The notes under the pieces: generated by a model
What the model saw: the letters and a program-made list of their open reading frames with translations, nothing else
Database searches by the model: none
What the model was told of the DNA's origin: nothing
Part shown: piece by piece, positions 1 to 8,270 of the stretch
Numbering within the stretch: the first letter of the stretch is position 1
Layout: every line of letters starts with the position of its first letter
NCBI GenBank assembly: GCA_017432365.1
Contig: JAFRJG010000017.1
Location: 1-48,291 of the forward strand
DNA from: Candidatus Saccharimonadota bacterium
Lineage (GTDB): Bacteria > Patescibacteriota > Saccharimonadia > Saccharimonadales > Saccharimonadaceae
Length of the DNA: 48,291 nt
Direction of reading: 5' to 3'
Program-made: the position numbers and the translations under genes

Positions 1-1608
1 AAAGGCGATTTTTTCTTTGTTGAAATATAAGTTCGAAAAAATCTCGCGAATAATGAGGTCTTTTCGAACAACTGAGGCTTTTTTGAATGAAGCCTCAGCA
101 TTTTTGAGGATGGCTTCGAGCTCTTTCTCCGTATATTGTTTGACGTTACCATTCCCCCTTTGGAGCTTTGCGACGTTTTCTTCAATTCTCTTTGTCAACC
201 TTTCTATCTCGTCGTAATTATTCGCGATTATCTCGTTTTTATCGTCAATTATGCGTTGGTCTTTAAGCTTTGCTATCTGGGTAGAAATCACATCACTGTT
301 TCTTTTAAGGTTGTTTATTTTTGCTTTGAGGGAGATGTTTTCGTTGCGAATGTTTCTTTTCGCCGTTTTAGACAGCTCCTTTGTTTCTTTAAGATATGTT
401 TTGTAAGCATCGCTTGAGAGCTTCGTCATTAGACGAGGCAGGATTATAGCTATTTCGTCCATAATGACTTCGGCTTTAATGTCGTGCTTTTCTCTCTTGC
501 ATTTGGGATTACGGCAACGGAAATAGACGTAGCGGTCGCCATTTTTCTTTTTCTTGCCAGTCATATAGACACTCATTGGGCGAGGGTCATTGCAGATATT
601 GCAGTAGATACGGTCGCGACACGGCAACCAAACCTGTTTTTTCTTGTCTTTACCGCGTTTGTTTTCAGGGGTGATGGCTTGGACTTGAGCGAACTCTTCT
701 TTGGTTATCATTGGAAGAAAATTAAGTCCGAGTTCGGGGTCGGTTAGGTCTGTTTCTTGGTCGGCTTGGACGAGGACGCCGTAGTAGAACGGGTCTCTAA
801 ACATCCGGCTCAAGGTAGAATCGTCCATTAGAAGCGTCCGCCATTCGTCTATACGCCCGCCACTTGCTTTGTCTTCGGGGTGATAGTGCTTCTCGTAGCC
901 GTTTTCGTTAAGGTAAGCGGAGATTTCGGGGTATTTCGCGCCCGCTAAACGCATTTCCCAAGCGCGTCTAATGAGTTTGAAGTTATCATTGCCGTGATGG
1001 TCGGGCTCGTAAAGACCGCCGTGTTGGATGTAGCCGTGTTTTGGCGTGCCGCCGGACATACCTTCTCGCATTCTCTTGCGCACGCCACGACGCACCTTGA
1101 AGCCTAGGTCGTCGGAGTAGTGCTTGGCGAACACGAAAAGCATACCGAGTAGCATTTTTCCATTAGGGTCGTTGCTAAATTGGTGAGAGTGAAAGCGGAG
1201 GTCTTTGATTTCGTGGCGGTCGAGCATATCTATAATTTTACCGCTTTCGATGGAGTTTCTAGCGAGGCGGTCTGGATGCCACGCAATGATACCGTCGATT
1301 TTGCCGGTTTTCAGCTCTCTTAAAAGTTCGTCGAACAGGGGACGTTTGCCGGCTTCCATTGCGGATTGTTGCTCGCGTATTGGCTCGCCGACTACTGTTA
1401 ACCCTAACCTTTGCGCGAGAGATTGACAGTCGGAGATTTGGTCGGCAATAGAGCGCACTTGACGACCACTATCTTCGGTAGATTTTCTGGCATATATTCT
1501 GTATTTGAGCTTTTTACAAAGCTCATCATAAGAGACGTTGGGGTTTTCTTCCGCTATGGTAGCGTGGAGGTTCTTCATAATTTCGTTCCATTTTTTCGAA
1601 AACTCCAT
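1..1608 (-). CDS. Large serine recombinase/integrase, 3' end beyond window
   Basis: Site-specific DNA recombinase of the large serine family, which integrates or excises a mobile element. Read on the minus strand, the frame stays open from a stop at 1678-1680 to the window edge, giving at least 536 codons. Domains in order: resolvase catalytic domain with the nucleophile motif YARKST near residue 41; a later stretch GIIAWHPDRLARN that is typical of the resolvase fold; a recombinase domain (TPKHGYIQHGG onwards); a zinc ribbon with CxxC pairs (YCNICN, then FRCRNPKC); and a C-terminal Lys/Glu-rich coiled coil. I chose ATG 1608; ATG 1578 is also possible, and neither has a good Shine-Dalgarno. 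It is preceded by a clear promoter and lies next to small accessory genes, as expected for an integrative element. Confidence 0.9.
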   Translation of the reverse strand, partial: MEFSKKWNEIMKNLHATIAEENPNVSYDELCKKLKYRIYARKSTEDSGRQVRSIADQISDCQSLAQRLGLTVVGEPIREQQSAMEAGKRPLFDELLRELKTGKIDGIIAWHPDRLARNSIESGKIIDMLDRHEIKDLRFHSHQFSNDPNGKMLLGMLFVFAKHYSDDLGFKVRRGVRKRMREGMSGGTPKHGYIQHGGLYEPDHHGNDNFKLIRRAWEMRLAGAKYPEISAYLNENGYEKHYHPEDKASGGRIDEWRTLLMDDSTLSRMFRDPFYYGVLVQADQETDLTDPELGLNFLPMITKEEFAQVQAITPENKRGKDKKKQVWLPCRDRIYCNICNDPRPMSVYMTGKKKKNGDRYVYFRCRNPKCKREKHDIKAEVIMDEIAIILPRLMTKLSSDAYKTYLKETKELSKTAKRNIRNENISLKAKINNLKRNSDVISTQIAKLKDQRIIDDKNEIIANNYDEIERLTKRIEENVAKLQRGNGNVKQYTEKELEAILKNAEASFKKASVVRKDLIIREIFSNLYFNKEKIAF

Positions 1609-1692
1609 CAGTTTTTGCGAGATTATTATTGGCTTAATAACGTGTTTATATCTGTTGGTGCTATTCGAAAATGTTTTCTATTTACGTTTTAG

Positions 1693-1721
1693 ATTATAGC
1701 ATATTTACCAGACACTAACAA
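1693..1721 (-). promoter_or_regulatory. Promoter of the serine recombinase
   Basis: On the minus strand a -35 TTGTTA (1716-1721) and a perfect -10 TATAAT (1693-1698) are separated by 17 bp. The predicted start of transcription near 1686 leaves a leader of about 77 nt before ATG 1608. Confidence 0.7.
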
Positions 1722-1757
1722 GAATTGAGTGTATTTTTCGAATATCTGCCTCTATTG

Positions 1758-1801
1758 TTCAAGAAAAAGCAAGAAAGCCCGCAAGCCACTAGAACGGGCT
1801 T
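1758..1801 (-). terminator. Terminator-like hairpin after the TM2 gene
   Basis: AAGCCCG (1775-1781) pairs with CGGGCTT (1795-1801) around a 13-nt loop. On the minus strand the stem is followed by a T-rich tract (CTTTTTCTT). It would end the minus-strand accessory operon before the recombinase promoter. Confidence 0.5.
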
Positions 1802-1922
1802 CTAGAAATGCTCTATAAGGTGTCTAAAATGCGTTTTAAGGCGTGTTTGCCGTGCGAGACGATACCGAGACCGTTTTCGAATTACTGACGCTATATAGCG
1901 CGTTTTAGAGCCTTTTATGCTT

Positions 1923-2306
1923 TTATTGTCCAGTTTTCCTCTTGACGAGTGGTCTCCCCATAGAGTCGGTAAAGGAGCCAGTCGCAATTAGAATAATGTC
2001 AATGAGCCAGCCAATGCCGCCGATTCCCATAGTGAAAAACCATAGGATGCCCGTTCCGGACTTGCCAACGTAGAAGCGGTGGATGCCAAAATAGCCTAGG
2101 AAAATGCAGAGAAGAAGAGCGATGAGCCAGTCTTTGGGCGGGAACGTTTGAGCGGGCGCGGATTGAGCTTGAGCTTGCTGTTGCTCTTGTGTTTGGGCTT
2201 GCCCTTGGTTCATATTGATAATGATGTTTTGCGTAGCGGGATGATTTGTCTCGACTTTTCGAACAGTTTTGCTGCTTTGCTCGCTTTGAGATTGTTTTTC
2301 TGGCAT
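1923..2306 (-). CDS. TM2 domain membrane protein
   Basis: Small membrane protein of 127 aa. The N-terminal ~60 residues are polar and Gln/Ala-rich ([13 protein letters not shown]). The C-terminal half is a TM2 domain: a first hydrophobic helix ([20 protein letters not shown]), the typical GxxHxFY turn, a Gly-rich segment and a second helix. The function of bacterial TM2 proteins is not established. A Shine-Dalgarno (AGGAG) precedes the ATG by a few bases. It lies 8 bp after the DUF4352 gene on the same strand, so the two are probably cotranscribed as cargo of the element. Confidence 0.85.
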   Translation of the reverse strand: MPEKQSQSEQSSKTVRKVETNHPATQNIIINMNQGQAQTQEQQQAQAQSAPAQTFPPKDWLIALLLCIFLGYFGIHRFYVGKSGTGILWFFTMGIGGIGWLIDIILIATGSFTDSMGRPLVKRKTGQ

Positions 2307-2314
2307 AGATACTC

Positions 2315-2941
2315 CTATAATCGAATTAGGATGGTTTTCGATAAGAACGAAGGTTTATATTGGAGGACTAATCCCGTATCACCTTGCGGGACTTCGAATA
2401 CTAACGCACCTGTTAATTTTCCGCCGCTCGCAAGCTCTACCGAGTTTAGTGCACCGTCTATCATTGCTGTCGCAGAGAAGTCGTAATCTCGAATTACACC
2501 ATTACTGTCTTGCATTTGCCAACTCGTTGCGGCGACATACGATGTGGAGTTACCGGTGTTCGTGATGCTAATATTGACCTTAACATACTCTTTACCGGCT
2601 TCTGGCTCGACAAACATATTCCCAGTTGAGAAATTACGCTCCACGCTAGTCACTACAACTTCGCTTCCGTTCGACGAGATAGTGTCGCCGACTTTATATT
2701 CATTGGTGTTTTCGGCGGTAGATGAGGAGGGACTACCTTGCTCGGAGGTGTTCGTCTCGGACTTTTTGTCATTTTCATTTGAACTGCTTGTTGCACCGAT
2801 GCCAAGTAAGACAACTACGATTATGACCCAAAACCACCATTGTTTATAGACTGGCTTTTTCGCTCCGGCTGTTGATTTAGGCTTGCTACCCGTCTTAGAC
2901 GGAGTTTTAGGATTAGTTTTGTTTCTGGCTTTTTGGCTCAT
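2315..2941 (-). CDS. DUF4352-type secreted or membrane-anchored protein
   Basis: A protein of 208 aa from the preferred start at 2941, which has a strong Shine-Dalgarno (AGGAGG) a few bases upstream; an in-frame start at 2989 is possible but lacks one. The N-terminus is basic (about 30 residues), then one membrane helix ([16 protein letters not shown]), a Ser/Thr/Asn/Glu-rich linker, and a C-terminal beta-rich domain beginning [15 protein letters not shown] and containing [19 protein letters not shown], the signature of DUF4352 (telokin-like) domains. Such proteins are extracellular and often carried by phages and integrative elements of Gram-positive-like bacteria. Exact role unknown. Confidence 0.8.
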   Translation of the reverse strand: MSQKARNKTNPKTPSKTGSKPKSTAGAKKPVYKQWWFWVIIVVVLLGIGATSSSNENDKKSETNTSEQGSPSSSTAENTNEYKVGDTISSNGSEVVVTSVERNFSTGNMFVEPEAGKEYVKVNISITNTGNSTSYVAATSWQMQDSNGVIRDYDFSATAMIDGALNSVELASGGKLTGALVFEVPQGDTGLVLQYKPSFLSKTILIRL

Positions 2942-3193
2942 ATTTCCTCCTAGGAGATGATTTGATATACCTCCATTGAGACCGTCCAAAACTAAATGGA
3001 ATACTCGCTTGGAGTGTTCGAAGTTCCATTTTCTGCAGTAAGCGGTTAAGCCGACTGGAGCGAGTGCTCCACCTAGGACTTAACTCTTACTTACCTTGTC
3101 GGGGCAAACTTGCTACAGAGTTGGGACTTCGAACATTTTTATTATATCACACTTTGCTTATGTTTCGAACTGCGCGCGCAAAACCAGTAGATG
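2942..3193 (-). promoter_or_regulatory. Structured leader of the DUF4352-TM2 genes
   Basis: On the minus strand a -10 TATAAT lies at 3141-3146, preceded by TGTG; no good -35 is visible. The following ~200 nt leader holds two small stem-loops, GGAGC-gagt-GCTCC (3057-3070) and CGG-ttaag-CCG (3043-3053), and three TTCGAA motifs. No ORF is supported here. A regulatory role is inferred only. Confidence 0.4.
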
Positions 3194-3664
3194 TCAACGG
3201 CGAACGCGGGCTTTTCGCGGCGACGTCCCCTCTATTCTCTTTGTTATTTCTTTTAGATATTTGATACTTTTGAGACTCTTAAAGACCGCTATGAGGGCGG
3301 TCTCTTCAACTATGGTGTGGTCTTCTGGCGGGTAGTCTTTTGGGTTGTCGCCGACATTGAGCTCAAAGACTTGATACTGCTTGCCTAGCTTTACAAATGC
3401 TCTTTTCTCCATCGCGAAGAAACGCCTATATTGGTAAGATATGGTCATCCGTTTGTCCCATCCGCCACCCTTGCGCCGATGTTCGGGATGATAATCGAAG
3501 CCGCCGATAGTTCTTGTCCCTGGCACAAATCTGCCACTACTATCTCGCAACGAGCCGTCGCGGACGACGCGATAGTCGCCATTGGCATAATTCTTTATGC
3601 GGTCGGCGTCTATCGCCGCTCTTTCGGCGGGGGAGGGGTGACTACTTCGTTTTGATGTCGCCAT
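3194..3664 (-). CDS. Unknown element protein, basic
   Basis: Protein of 156 aa that I do not recognise. It is soluble and basic, with an N-terminal Ser/Arg-rich part, a central stretch (GRFVPGTRTIGGFDYHPEHR then KGGGWDKRMTISYQYRRFF) and a C-terminal Arg-rich tail (RKARVRR). The central layout, a 'GRFVPG' entry followed by a basic helix, is loosely like DNA-binding small-terminase or packaging proteins of phages, but this is a weak resemblance. The start overlaps the end of the upstream gene by 23 bp, suggesting translational coupling. Confidence 0.6.
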   Translation of the reverse strand: MATSKRSSHPSPAERAAIDADRIKNYANGDYRVVRDGSLRDSSGRFVPGTRTIGGFDYHPEHRRKGGGWDKRMTISYQYRRFFAMEKRAFVKLGKQYQVFELNVGDNPKDYPPEDHTIVEETALIAVFKSLKSIKYLKEITKRIEGTSPRKARVRR

Positions 3665-3950
3665 TTAGGAGAGTTCCTTTCTTTATCTCTCCTAAAAGCT
3701 GTTCGGAAGGCTCGACGATATTTATGACTATTGAGGAGTTCTTCTGGTGTATTTCTATCGTCAGCGTCCCATACTCTTCACGGTCGTCTATGGTTTCGAC
3801 GGAGAGTTTAACGGTATTGCCCTCACTATCAGTATATGTGTTGCCAGAGCCGGTATCGGAGTTAGCCCCGTCCAAAAGACCGACAAATTCGGCAAGTCCT
3901 TTGTTTAGCTGGTTTATTTGCTGGGAGAGATTAGTTGTTCGATACTGCAT
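3642..3950 (-). CDS. Unknown acidic element protein
   Basis: Protein of 102 aa, not recognised. The N-terminus is helical (NLSQQINQLNKGLAEFVGLL), the middle is Gly/Asp/Thr-rich, and the rest has alternating hydrophobic residues typical of beta strands. No signal or membrane segment. A -10-like TAAAAT at 3960-3965 lies 9 nt before the ATG. Its 3' end overlaps the next gene, so it probably starts this small operon. Confidence 0.55.
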   Translation of the reverse strand: MQYRTTNLSQQINQLNKGLAEFVGLLDGANSDTGSGNTYTDSEGNTVKLSVETIDDREEYGTLTIEIHQKNSSIVINIVEPSEQLLGEIKKGTLLNGDIKTK

Positions 3951-3982
3951 ACTATCTGTATTTTATCATATTAGTTCGATTC

Positions 3983-4237
3983 TTACCTGCGTAGTGTATC
4001 GACATCTGTTTTTAGGCATCGATAGAGGACGTGTCTTTCGGTTTCGATGAGATTTACGGTTGCAATTTCTTCCATCTTTTGTTTGAACTTGCCGATTTCT
4101 CGCATCGTGCTTGAGAACGTGGCGTAGTCTATGCTGGCAGTTTCGGGGAGTTCGAAAAGGCTTGCGCCCGCGCCGCCAACAGAAGCGCCATTTCGGCGTT
4201 TTTTTCGCTCGCTCGCCGGGATGATTTTTTGTTGTGA
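3983..4237 (-). pseudogene. Broken ORF at the element boundary
   Basis: A minus-strand frame is open for 84 codons between stops at 4238-4240 and 3983-3985, but no normal start lies in its first half; the only ATG is at 4105. The readable sequence (GASVGGAGASLFELPETAS, then KFKQKMEEIATVNLIETERH) looks like real coding sequence of a C-terminal domain. I infer a 5'-truncated gene left at the junction between element and chromosome. A short gene of 40 aa from ATG 4105 without a Shine-Dalgarno is the alternative. Confidence 0.45.
4183..4205 (+). terminator. Orphan plus-strand terminator
   Basis: AAGCGCC and GGCGTTT form a 5-7 bp stem around ATTTC, followed by seven T on the plus strand. No plus-strand gene lies upstream for more than 4 kb, so the terminator has no visible client. 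Confidence 0.45.
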
Positions 4238-4241
4238 TTAT

Positions 4242-4247
4242 GATAAT
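4242..4247 (+). promoter_or_regulatory. -10 box of the 4256 gene
   Basis: GATAAT lies 8 nt before ATG 4256 and no Shine-Dalgarno of useful length fits, so the mRNA is probably leaderless. Confidence 0.5.
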
Positions 4248-4255
4248 ATGGGAGT

Positions 4256-4732
4256 ATGGAGAAAAAGACTACTTCTAGGGGGAGTGTGAATTGGGAGGCG
4301 GAGGAATATATTCAGGCGGAGAAAAACGGGGGGTGGTATCTCGGGCTGGTAGTGGTGACGGCGGTGCTGGTTTTAGCATCGGTGCTGCTGAGATGGTGGA
4401 CGTTTACGGTGTTGATTGTGTTGTCGGCAGTGGCGTTGGTGATTTATGCGAAGCGACCGCCGAGGATGCTGCATTATTCCCTGACGAGTAAGGGGCTGTC
4501 CGAGGGGAATCGGTTGTATAGTTATGAAGATTTCCGGAGTTTTGGGGTACTCATGGAGGGGGCGAAGCCAGCGATTGTGTTGACGCCGCGAAAGCGATTT
4601 TCTCCGCGAGTGACGGTTTATTTTCCGGAGGAGCGAGGGGAGGAGATTGTTGATGCGTTCGGAGCGAAGTTGCCGATGGGGGAAGTGAAGCTGGATTTTT
4701 TGGATAAGGTCGTGAAAATGTTGCGATTTTAA
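4256..4732 (+). CDS. Conserved-type two-helix membrane protein, unknown
   Basis: Protein of 158 aa with a polar N-terminus of ~28 residues, two closely spaced membrane helices (LGLVVVTAVLVLASVLL and TFTVLIVLSAVALVIYA), and a cytoplasmic C-terminal domain (YSLTSKGLSEGNRLYSYEDF onwards) with alternating strands. The fold recalls small bacterial membrane proteins with a PH-like C-terminal domain, but I cannot assign it. First chromosomal gene after the element; its codons are G-rich like other plus-strand genes here. Probably leaderless. Confidence 0.75.
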   Translation: MEKKTTSRGSVNWEAEEYIQAEKNGGWYLGLVVVTAVLVLASVLLRWWTFTVLIVLSAVALVIYAKRPPRMLHYSLTSKGLSEGNRLYSYEDFRSFGVLMEGAKPAIVLTPRKRFSPRVTVYFPEERGEEIVDAFGAKLPMGEVKLDFLDKVVKMLRF

Positions 4733-4797
4733 GAAGCTTATGATAAACTTGAGGTAAGTAGAGTAGCAAAAATAATTTTAATACAAAAGGGTGGTTT

Positions 4798-5490
4798 ATG
4801 AGTAACGACGAATTGCAGAAAGCAATTGACGATATAACTAGAGATAATGCGATGCCGGTTGCGCCTGCGCAAGCGGGAGAGGCGGAGAATGAGGCGCTCG
4901 CGAACGAGCTAGCGGGAGCGGCGCCAACGAAGGGCGAAGGAGTAGCTCTGAATCCGTTAGCGGATTTGGGGGCGGCGCCAGCGCCGGCAGTGCCAGAGAC
5001 GCCGGGAATGCCGCCGGTAGCGCCGGTTCAGGCGGAGCAAGCGGCAGGAGCGCCGGCTCAGGGAGCGGTTGCGGCTCCGGAGGCAGGAGCAGCGGCGACG
5101 GAGGCGACTGGAACGACAGCGCCAACGGAGGGGGCGAACGTGCAAGGGATTGAGGAAGCCGATGCGCAGCGGGGAGAGGCGTTAGCGCCGGTTGAAGCCT
5201 TATCTGAGGAGCAGGCAGAGAGCTTGGTGATTGGTGAGTCGAAGGCGGAGAAGACGGAGACGGAAGCGAGCGGGGAGGATTTAGAGAAGATTGAGAAGGC
5301 GGCGATGAAGGAGCTGTATCCGTTGTTGGAGCAAGTTTCCCTGTCGGCGGAAGAGAAGTTTGAGATTTGTATGGAAGTCGCAGAGGAGGAGCCAAAAGCG
5401 GTTGTGGGGGCGTTTGAGGCGGCGAAGCGGATACAGGATGAGAAAGTTAAAGCCGAAGCTTTGTTGAGGATTGTGAAGTTTAAGCGATAG
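4798..5490 (+). CDS. Ala/Pro/Glu-rich unknown protein
   Basis: Protein of 230 aa, not recognised. A short helical N-terminus (NDELQKAIDDITRDN) is followed by ~140 residues of low-complexity Ala/Pro/Gly/Glu sequence that should be disordered. The last ~75 residues (EDLEKIEKAAMKELYPLLEQ onwards) form a predicted helical domain. No signal peptide or membrane segment, so cytoplasmic. AAGGGTGG upstream of the ATG can serve as ribosome binding site. A strong terminator follows. The architecture is like scaffold or adaptor proteins with a long linker, but function is unknown. Confidence 0.7.
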   Translation: MSNDELQKAIDDITRDNAMPVAPAQAGEAENEALANELAGAAPTKGEGVALNPLADLGAAPAPAVPETPGMPPVAPVQAEQAAGAPAQGAVAAPEAGAAATEATGTTAPTEGANVQGIEEADAQRGEALAPVEALSEEQAESLVIGESKAEKTETEASGEDLEKIEKAAMKELYPLLEQVSLSAEEKFEICMEVAEEEPKAVVGAFEAAKRIQDEKVKAEALLRIVKFKR

Positions 5491-5535
5491 GCTTTGCTTT
5501 TTGACGAATTTCTGCGTCAAAGCTTCCGATACTCA

Positions 5536-5564
5536 AGAGACGTACCACTAAGTACGTCTCTTTT
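5536..5564 (+). terminator. Intrinsic terminator
   Basis: Perfect 10-bp stem AGAGACGTAC / GTACGTCTCT with a 6-nt loop and a TTTT tail, after the Ala/Pro-rich gene. Confidence 0.85.
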
Positions 5565-5593
5565 CGTTTCTCAGCTTTTCCTTGAACTTCATT

Positions 5594-5623
5594 CAAAAAT
5601 CTAAAGCCCTCGATGAGAGGGCT
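5594..5623 (-). terminator. groEL terminator
   Basis: On the minus strand AGCCCTC / GAGGGCT (5605-5611, 5617-5623) forms a 7-bp stem with a 5-nt loop, followed by a TTTTT run at 5596-5600, just after the groEL stop. Confidence 0.75.
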
Positions 5624-5630
5624 GAAGATT

Positions 5631-7247
5631 TTAGTACATGCCCATGTTGCCGCCGGCGGGAGCTTCGGGTTCTTTTTCGGGGACTTCGCAGATGAGGGCG
5701 CCCATGGTGATAGTGGTGGCGGCGATGGAGACGGCGTTTTGGACGGCTTCACGAGTGACGCGAGCGGGGTCGATAACGCCGGCTTTTTTCAGGTCAACGA
5801 GACCTTTTTCCGGGGTCATGACGTTGATTCCCTGTCCAGGCTTAGCTTTTTCGACTTCGGCGAGGAGGGCGGGAGCGTTCAGTCCCGCGTTTTCTAAGAT
5901 GTGGACGAGGGGACGCATGAGGGCGTTTTTGACGATTTTAGCGCCAGCGTCCGAGTCGTCGAGTTTTTCGGCGAGGTTGACGAGGGTAACGCCGCCGCCG
6001 GGGACGATACCTTCAGAGAGAGCTGCCTTGGTTGCGGCGACAGCGTCGTCAACGCGGAACTTCTTTTCGTCAATTTCGGTTTCGGTTGCGCCGCCGACCT
6101 TGATGATGGCGACTTTTCCAGAGAGGGCGGCCGCGCGTTTGTCAAACTGTTCACGTTCGTAGTCGGAAGTGGCGAGTTCCTTTTGGTTTTTAATTAGTTC
6201 AATACGGTCTTCAACGGATTTTTTCGAGCCGGCACCTTTGATGATGGTGGTTTCGTCTTTAGTGGCGATAACTTTTCCGGCGGAGCCTAAGACTTCCATG
6301 CCGACTTCTTCGAGCTTGAGACCCTTATCTTCGGAGACGAGGGTGGCGTCGGTCAAGATGGCGATGTCTTCCATGATTTCTTTACGACGGTCGCCGAAGG
6401 CGGGGGCTTTCAGGACAAGAGAATTAAAGACGCCTTTTAATTTGTTGAGGACGAGGAGGGAAAGAGCTTCTCCTTCGACTTCTTCAGCGATAATGACGAG
6501 GTCTTTCTTCCCGGCTTGGGCGCATTGCTCAAGGAGAGGAAGAAGGTCGGAAGCACTGGTGATTTTTTTGTCGGTGACGAGAATGAGGGGTTTGTCGAAG
6601 ACGGCTTCCTGGCGGTTGACGTCGGTGACGAAGAACGGGGAGGAGTAACCCTTGTCATAAGAGAAACCTTCGGCGATTTCCTGCTCCATTTCGAGACCCT
6701 GGCCAGCTTCGACCGTGACAACGCCGTCTTTGCCAATTTTAGCGATGACGTCGGCGATGAGCTGACCGATTTCGGCATCGCCAGCGGAGATGGTCGCGAC
6801 TTCGGCGATTTTCTTTGAGTCGCCCTCGATTTTTTCGGCGAGAGAGTCGATATGCTTGACGATTTCGGCGCCAGCGGTTTCGATTCCCTTGCGAAGTTCC
6901 ATAGGGTTGACGCCGGCGGCGATTAATTTGTTCGCTTCGTTTAGGATTTCATAGGTTAAGACTGTGACGGTTGTGGTTCCGTCGCCGGCGACTTTGTTGA
7001 GTTTTTGAGCGGCGGATTTGATGAGTTTAGCACCGATTTCTTCACCGAGGTTTTCTTCGGTCGAACCGAGTTCAACAGCTTCAGCGACGGTAACGCCGTC
7101 GTGAGTAATAACAGGGGCGCCGTAAGACTTTTCAATGATGACGTTTTTACCTTTGGGTCCGAAAGTGACCTTGACGGCATCGTAAAGTTGTTTAGCGCCG
7201 CTCAAGACTTTTTCGCGGGCTTCAGATTCGTAGTAGATTTTTTTCAT
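5631..7247 (-). CDS. groEL: Chaperonin GroEL
   Basis: Cytosolic 60-kDa chaperonin that folds proteins in an ATP-driven double ring with GroES. It has 538 aa, normal for the family. Diagnostic motifs: KVTFGPKGKNVIIEK near the N-terminus, the ATPase signature GDGTTTVTVL (around residue 85), the equatorial stretch VEDRIELIKNQKELATSDYE, and the C-terminal ATP-site region VPGGGVTLVNLAE. The C-terminus ends in a short Gly/Met tail (GGNMGMY), as in most GroELs. The N-terminal MKKIYY is slightly unusual. It follows groES by 11 bp and is controlled by the CIRCE element upstream of groES. Confidence 0.98.
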   Translation of the reverse strand: MKKIYYESEAREKVLSGAKQLYDAVKVTFGPKGKNVIIEKSYGAPVITHDGVTVAEAVELGSTEENLGEEIGAKLIKSAAQKLNKVAGDGTTTVTVLTYEILNEANKLIAAGVNPMELRKGIETAGAEIVKHIDSLAEKIEGDSKKIAEVATISAGDAEIGQLIADVIAKIGKDGVVTVEAGQGLEMEQEIAEGFSYDKGYSSPFFVTDVNRQEAVFDKPLILVTDKKITSASDLLPLLEQCAQAGKKDLVIIAEEVEGEALSLLVLNKLKGVFNSLVLKAPAFGDRRKEIMEDIAILTDATLVSEDKGLKLEEVGMEVLGSAGKVIATKDETTIIKGAGSKKSVEDRIELIKNQKELATSDYEREQFDKRAAALSGKVAIIKVGGATETEIDEKKFRVDDAVAATKAALSEGIVPGGGVTLVNLAEKLDDSDAGAKIVKNALMRPLVHILENAGLNAPALLAEVEKAKPGQGINVMTPEKGLVDLKKAGVIDPARVTREAVQNAVSIAATTITMGALICEVPEKEPEAPAGGNMGMY

Positions 7248-7258
7248 GATAAGTTCCT

Positions 7259-7516
7259 TTAAAGAGTAGCTAAGATGTCTTTATCTTCGAGAATGATATA
7301 TTCTTCGGAGTCGAGTTTAACGTTGGTTCCGGAGTATTCTTTATAGATGATTTTATCTTTAGGTTTGATGTCTTTAACGTCGGGTCCAACAGAGAGGACG
7401 ACGGCGTAGGCGGGTTTTTCTTTGCTATCGGACGGCAAGAGGAGCCCGGATTCGGTTTTTTCTTTAGGCTTGTCGAGTTGCGCAACAATGCGATTCTTGA
7501 GCGGTTTTAATACCAT
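7259..7516 (-). CDS. groES: Co-chaperonin GroES
   Basis: Co-chaperonin of 85 aa that caps the GroEL ring. The sequence starts LKPLKNRIVAQLDKPKEKTE, contains the mobile loop region (TESGLLLPSDSKEKP) and ends in the usual EEYIILEDKDILATL. A Shine-Dalgarno (AAGGAGA) stands just before the ATG. First gene of the groESL operon. The family is usually ~95 aa, so this is a short but complete member. Confidence 0.97.
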   Translation of the reverse strand: MVLKPLKNRIVAQLDKPKEKTESGLLLPSDSKEKPAYAVVLSVGPDVKDIKPKDKIIYKEYSGTNVKLDSEEYIILEDKDILATL

Positions 7517-7535
7517 ATGTTCTCCTTTTCTGTAT

Positions 7536-7579
7536 CTATATTAGCACAAAAATTAGCACTCGCAAGTAGAAAGTGCTAA
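7536..7579 (-). promoter_or_regulatory. CIRCE operator with overlapping groESL promoter
   Basis: TTAGCACTC (7553-7561), a 9-nt spacer and AAGTGCTAA (7571-7579) match the CIRCE consensus except for one base (GAGTGCTAA). CIRCE is bound by the repressor HrcA. On the minus strand a possible -35 TTGCGA (7560-7565) lies inside CIRCE and TAATAT follows 16 bp later. Binding of HrcA would therefore block RNA polymerase directly. hrcA is not in the window. Confidence 0.9.
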
Positions 7580-7604
7580 AAAGCAGAGGAAAGTCCGAGG
7601 GGGA

Positions 7605-8270
7605 TTAGAGGGTGGGCTTTTTGTGCTTGATAAGGGCGAGACAGGCGGCGGAGATGGCGAGGAGGAGCGTGACGAGGAAGGCGATGAACCAGGGGTTTAG
7701 TGGGACGGTATTGAGGTCTAGGACGAGGACGGATTGGGCGGTGGAACGAGAGAGGTCGGAGGCGGCTTGGGCGGAAGTTGAGGAGGCATGAGAAGAGGAG
7801 ACGGAATTGGAGACGACGAGAGAGATGGGCTGGGAGGAGGTTTTCGGAACGACGTTGACGGCGAGACCGGGGTCGGCGTCGACGGGCTGGGAGTCTTTAT
7901 AGGCTTCGGTCGTGAAGACCCAGACGATTTCGCCGCTGGTGTCTGAGTAGCGGTTTTTAAGATTGGCGGGGGCAGAGACGGTTACAGACAAGGTCGTGGC
8001 GTCGCCATAGACGAATGTGCCGAGGTTGAGATGTTCGGACAGAGCGCCGGGTTCGTTGGCGGGGGCGCTGGAGAGAAGTTCATCGCCGTTATAGACAGAG
8101 AGAGTGAGTTGTTGAAGGAAATCCGAGGCGGAGGCGGAAACGGGTTCGGCGTGGAGATAGATTTTGACGTAATCGTAATCTGGGGAAGTGTTTTGGATGA
8201 CGACAGTTTCTGTGCGAGTGTCGCCAGGCATGAGGTTTTTCAAGTTGTTGAACAAGTCCGTGTTGGTCAT
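7605..8270 (-). CDS. TasA/camelysin-like module with C-terminal membrane anchor
   Basis: Protein of 221 aa. The N-terminal half has the beta-sandwich motif of TasA/CalY-type proteins (LMPGDTRTETVVIQNTSPDY), then a Ser/Thr/Ala linker, one membrane helix (WFIAFLVTLLLAISAACLAL) and a basic tail KHKKPTL. It lacks its own signal peptide, odd for a protein whose domain and tail predict an outside location. Its ATG directly follows, in the same frame, the TAA of the upstream gene, which does have a signal peptide. Either a separately translated gene (AGGAG sits 5 nt before the ATG) or the second half of one protein interrupted by a stop. Confidence 0.75.
   Translation of the reverse strand: MTNTDLFNNLKNLMPGDTRTETVVIQNTSPDYDYVKIYLHAEPVSASASDFLQQLTLSVYNGDELLSSAPANEPGALSEHLNLGTFVYGDATTLSVTVSAPANLKNRYSDTSGEIVWVFTTEAYKDSQPVDADPGLAVNVVPKTSSQPISLVVSNSVSSSHASSTSAQAASDLSRSTAQSVLVLDLNTVPLNPWFIAFLVTLLLAISAACLALIKHKKPTL

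Larger units (their letters stand above)
1609..1922. other. Spacer between recombinase and TM2 gene
   Basis: No convincing gene here. It holds the recombinase promoter, a terminator-like hairpin at 1775-1801 and a perfect 12-bp palindrome CGCTATATAGCG at 1889-1900. Spacers upstream of large serine integrases often carry the attachment site, but I cannot define an att core from one copy. Confidence 0.5.

Noticed and set aside
7585-7597. GAGGAAAGTCC, the start motif of RNase P RNA
   Set aside because: Only 11 bases match; the following sequence is the coding end of the TasA-like gene and does not continue as RNase P RNA.
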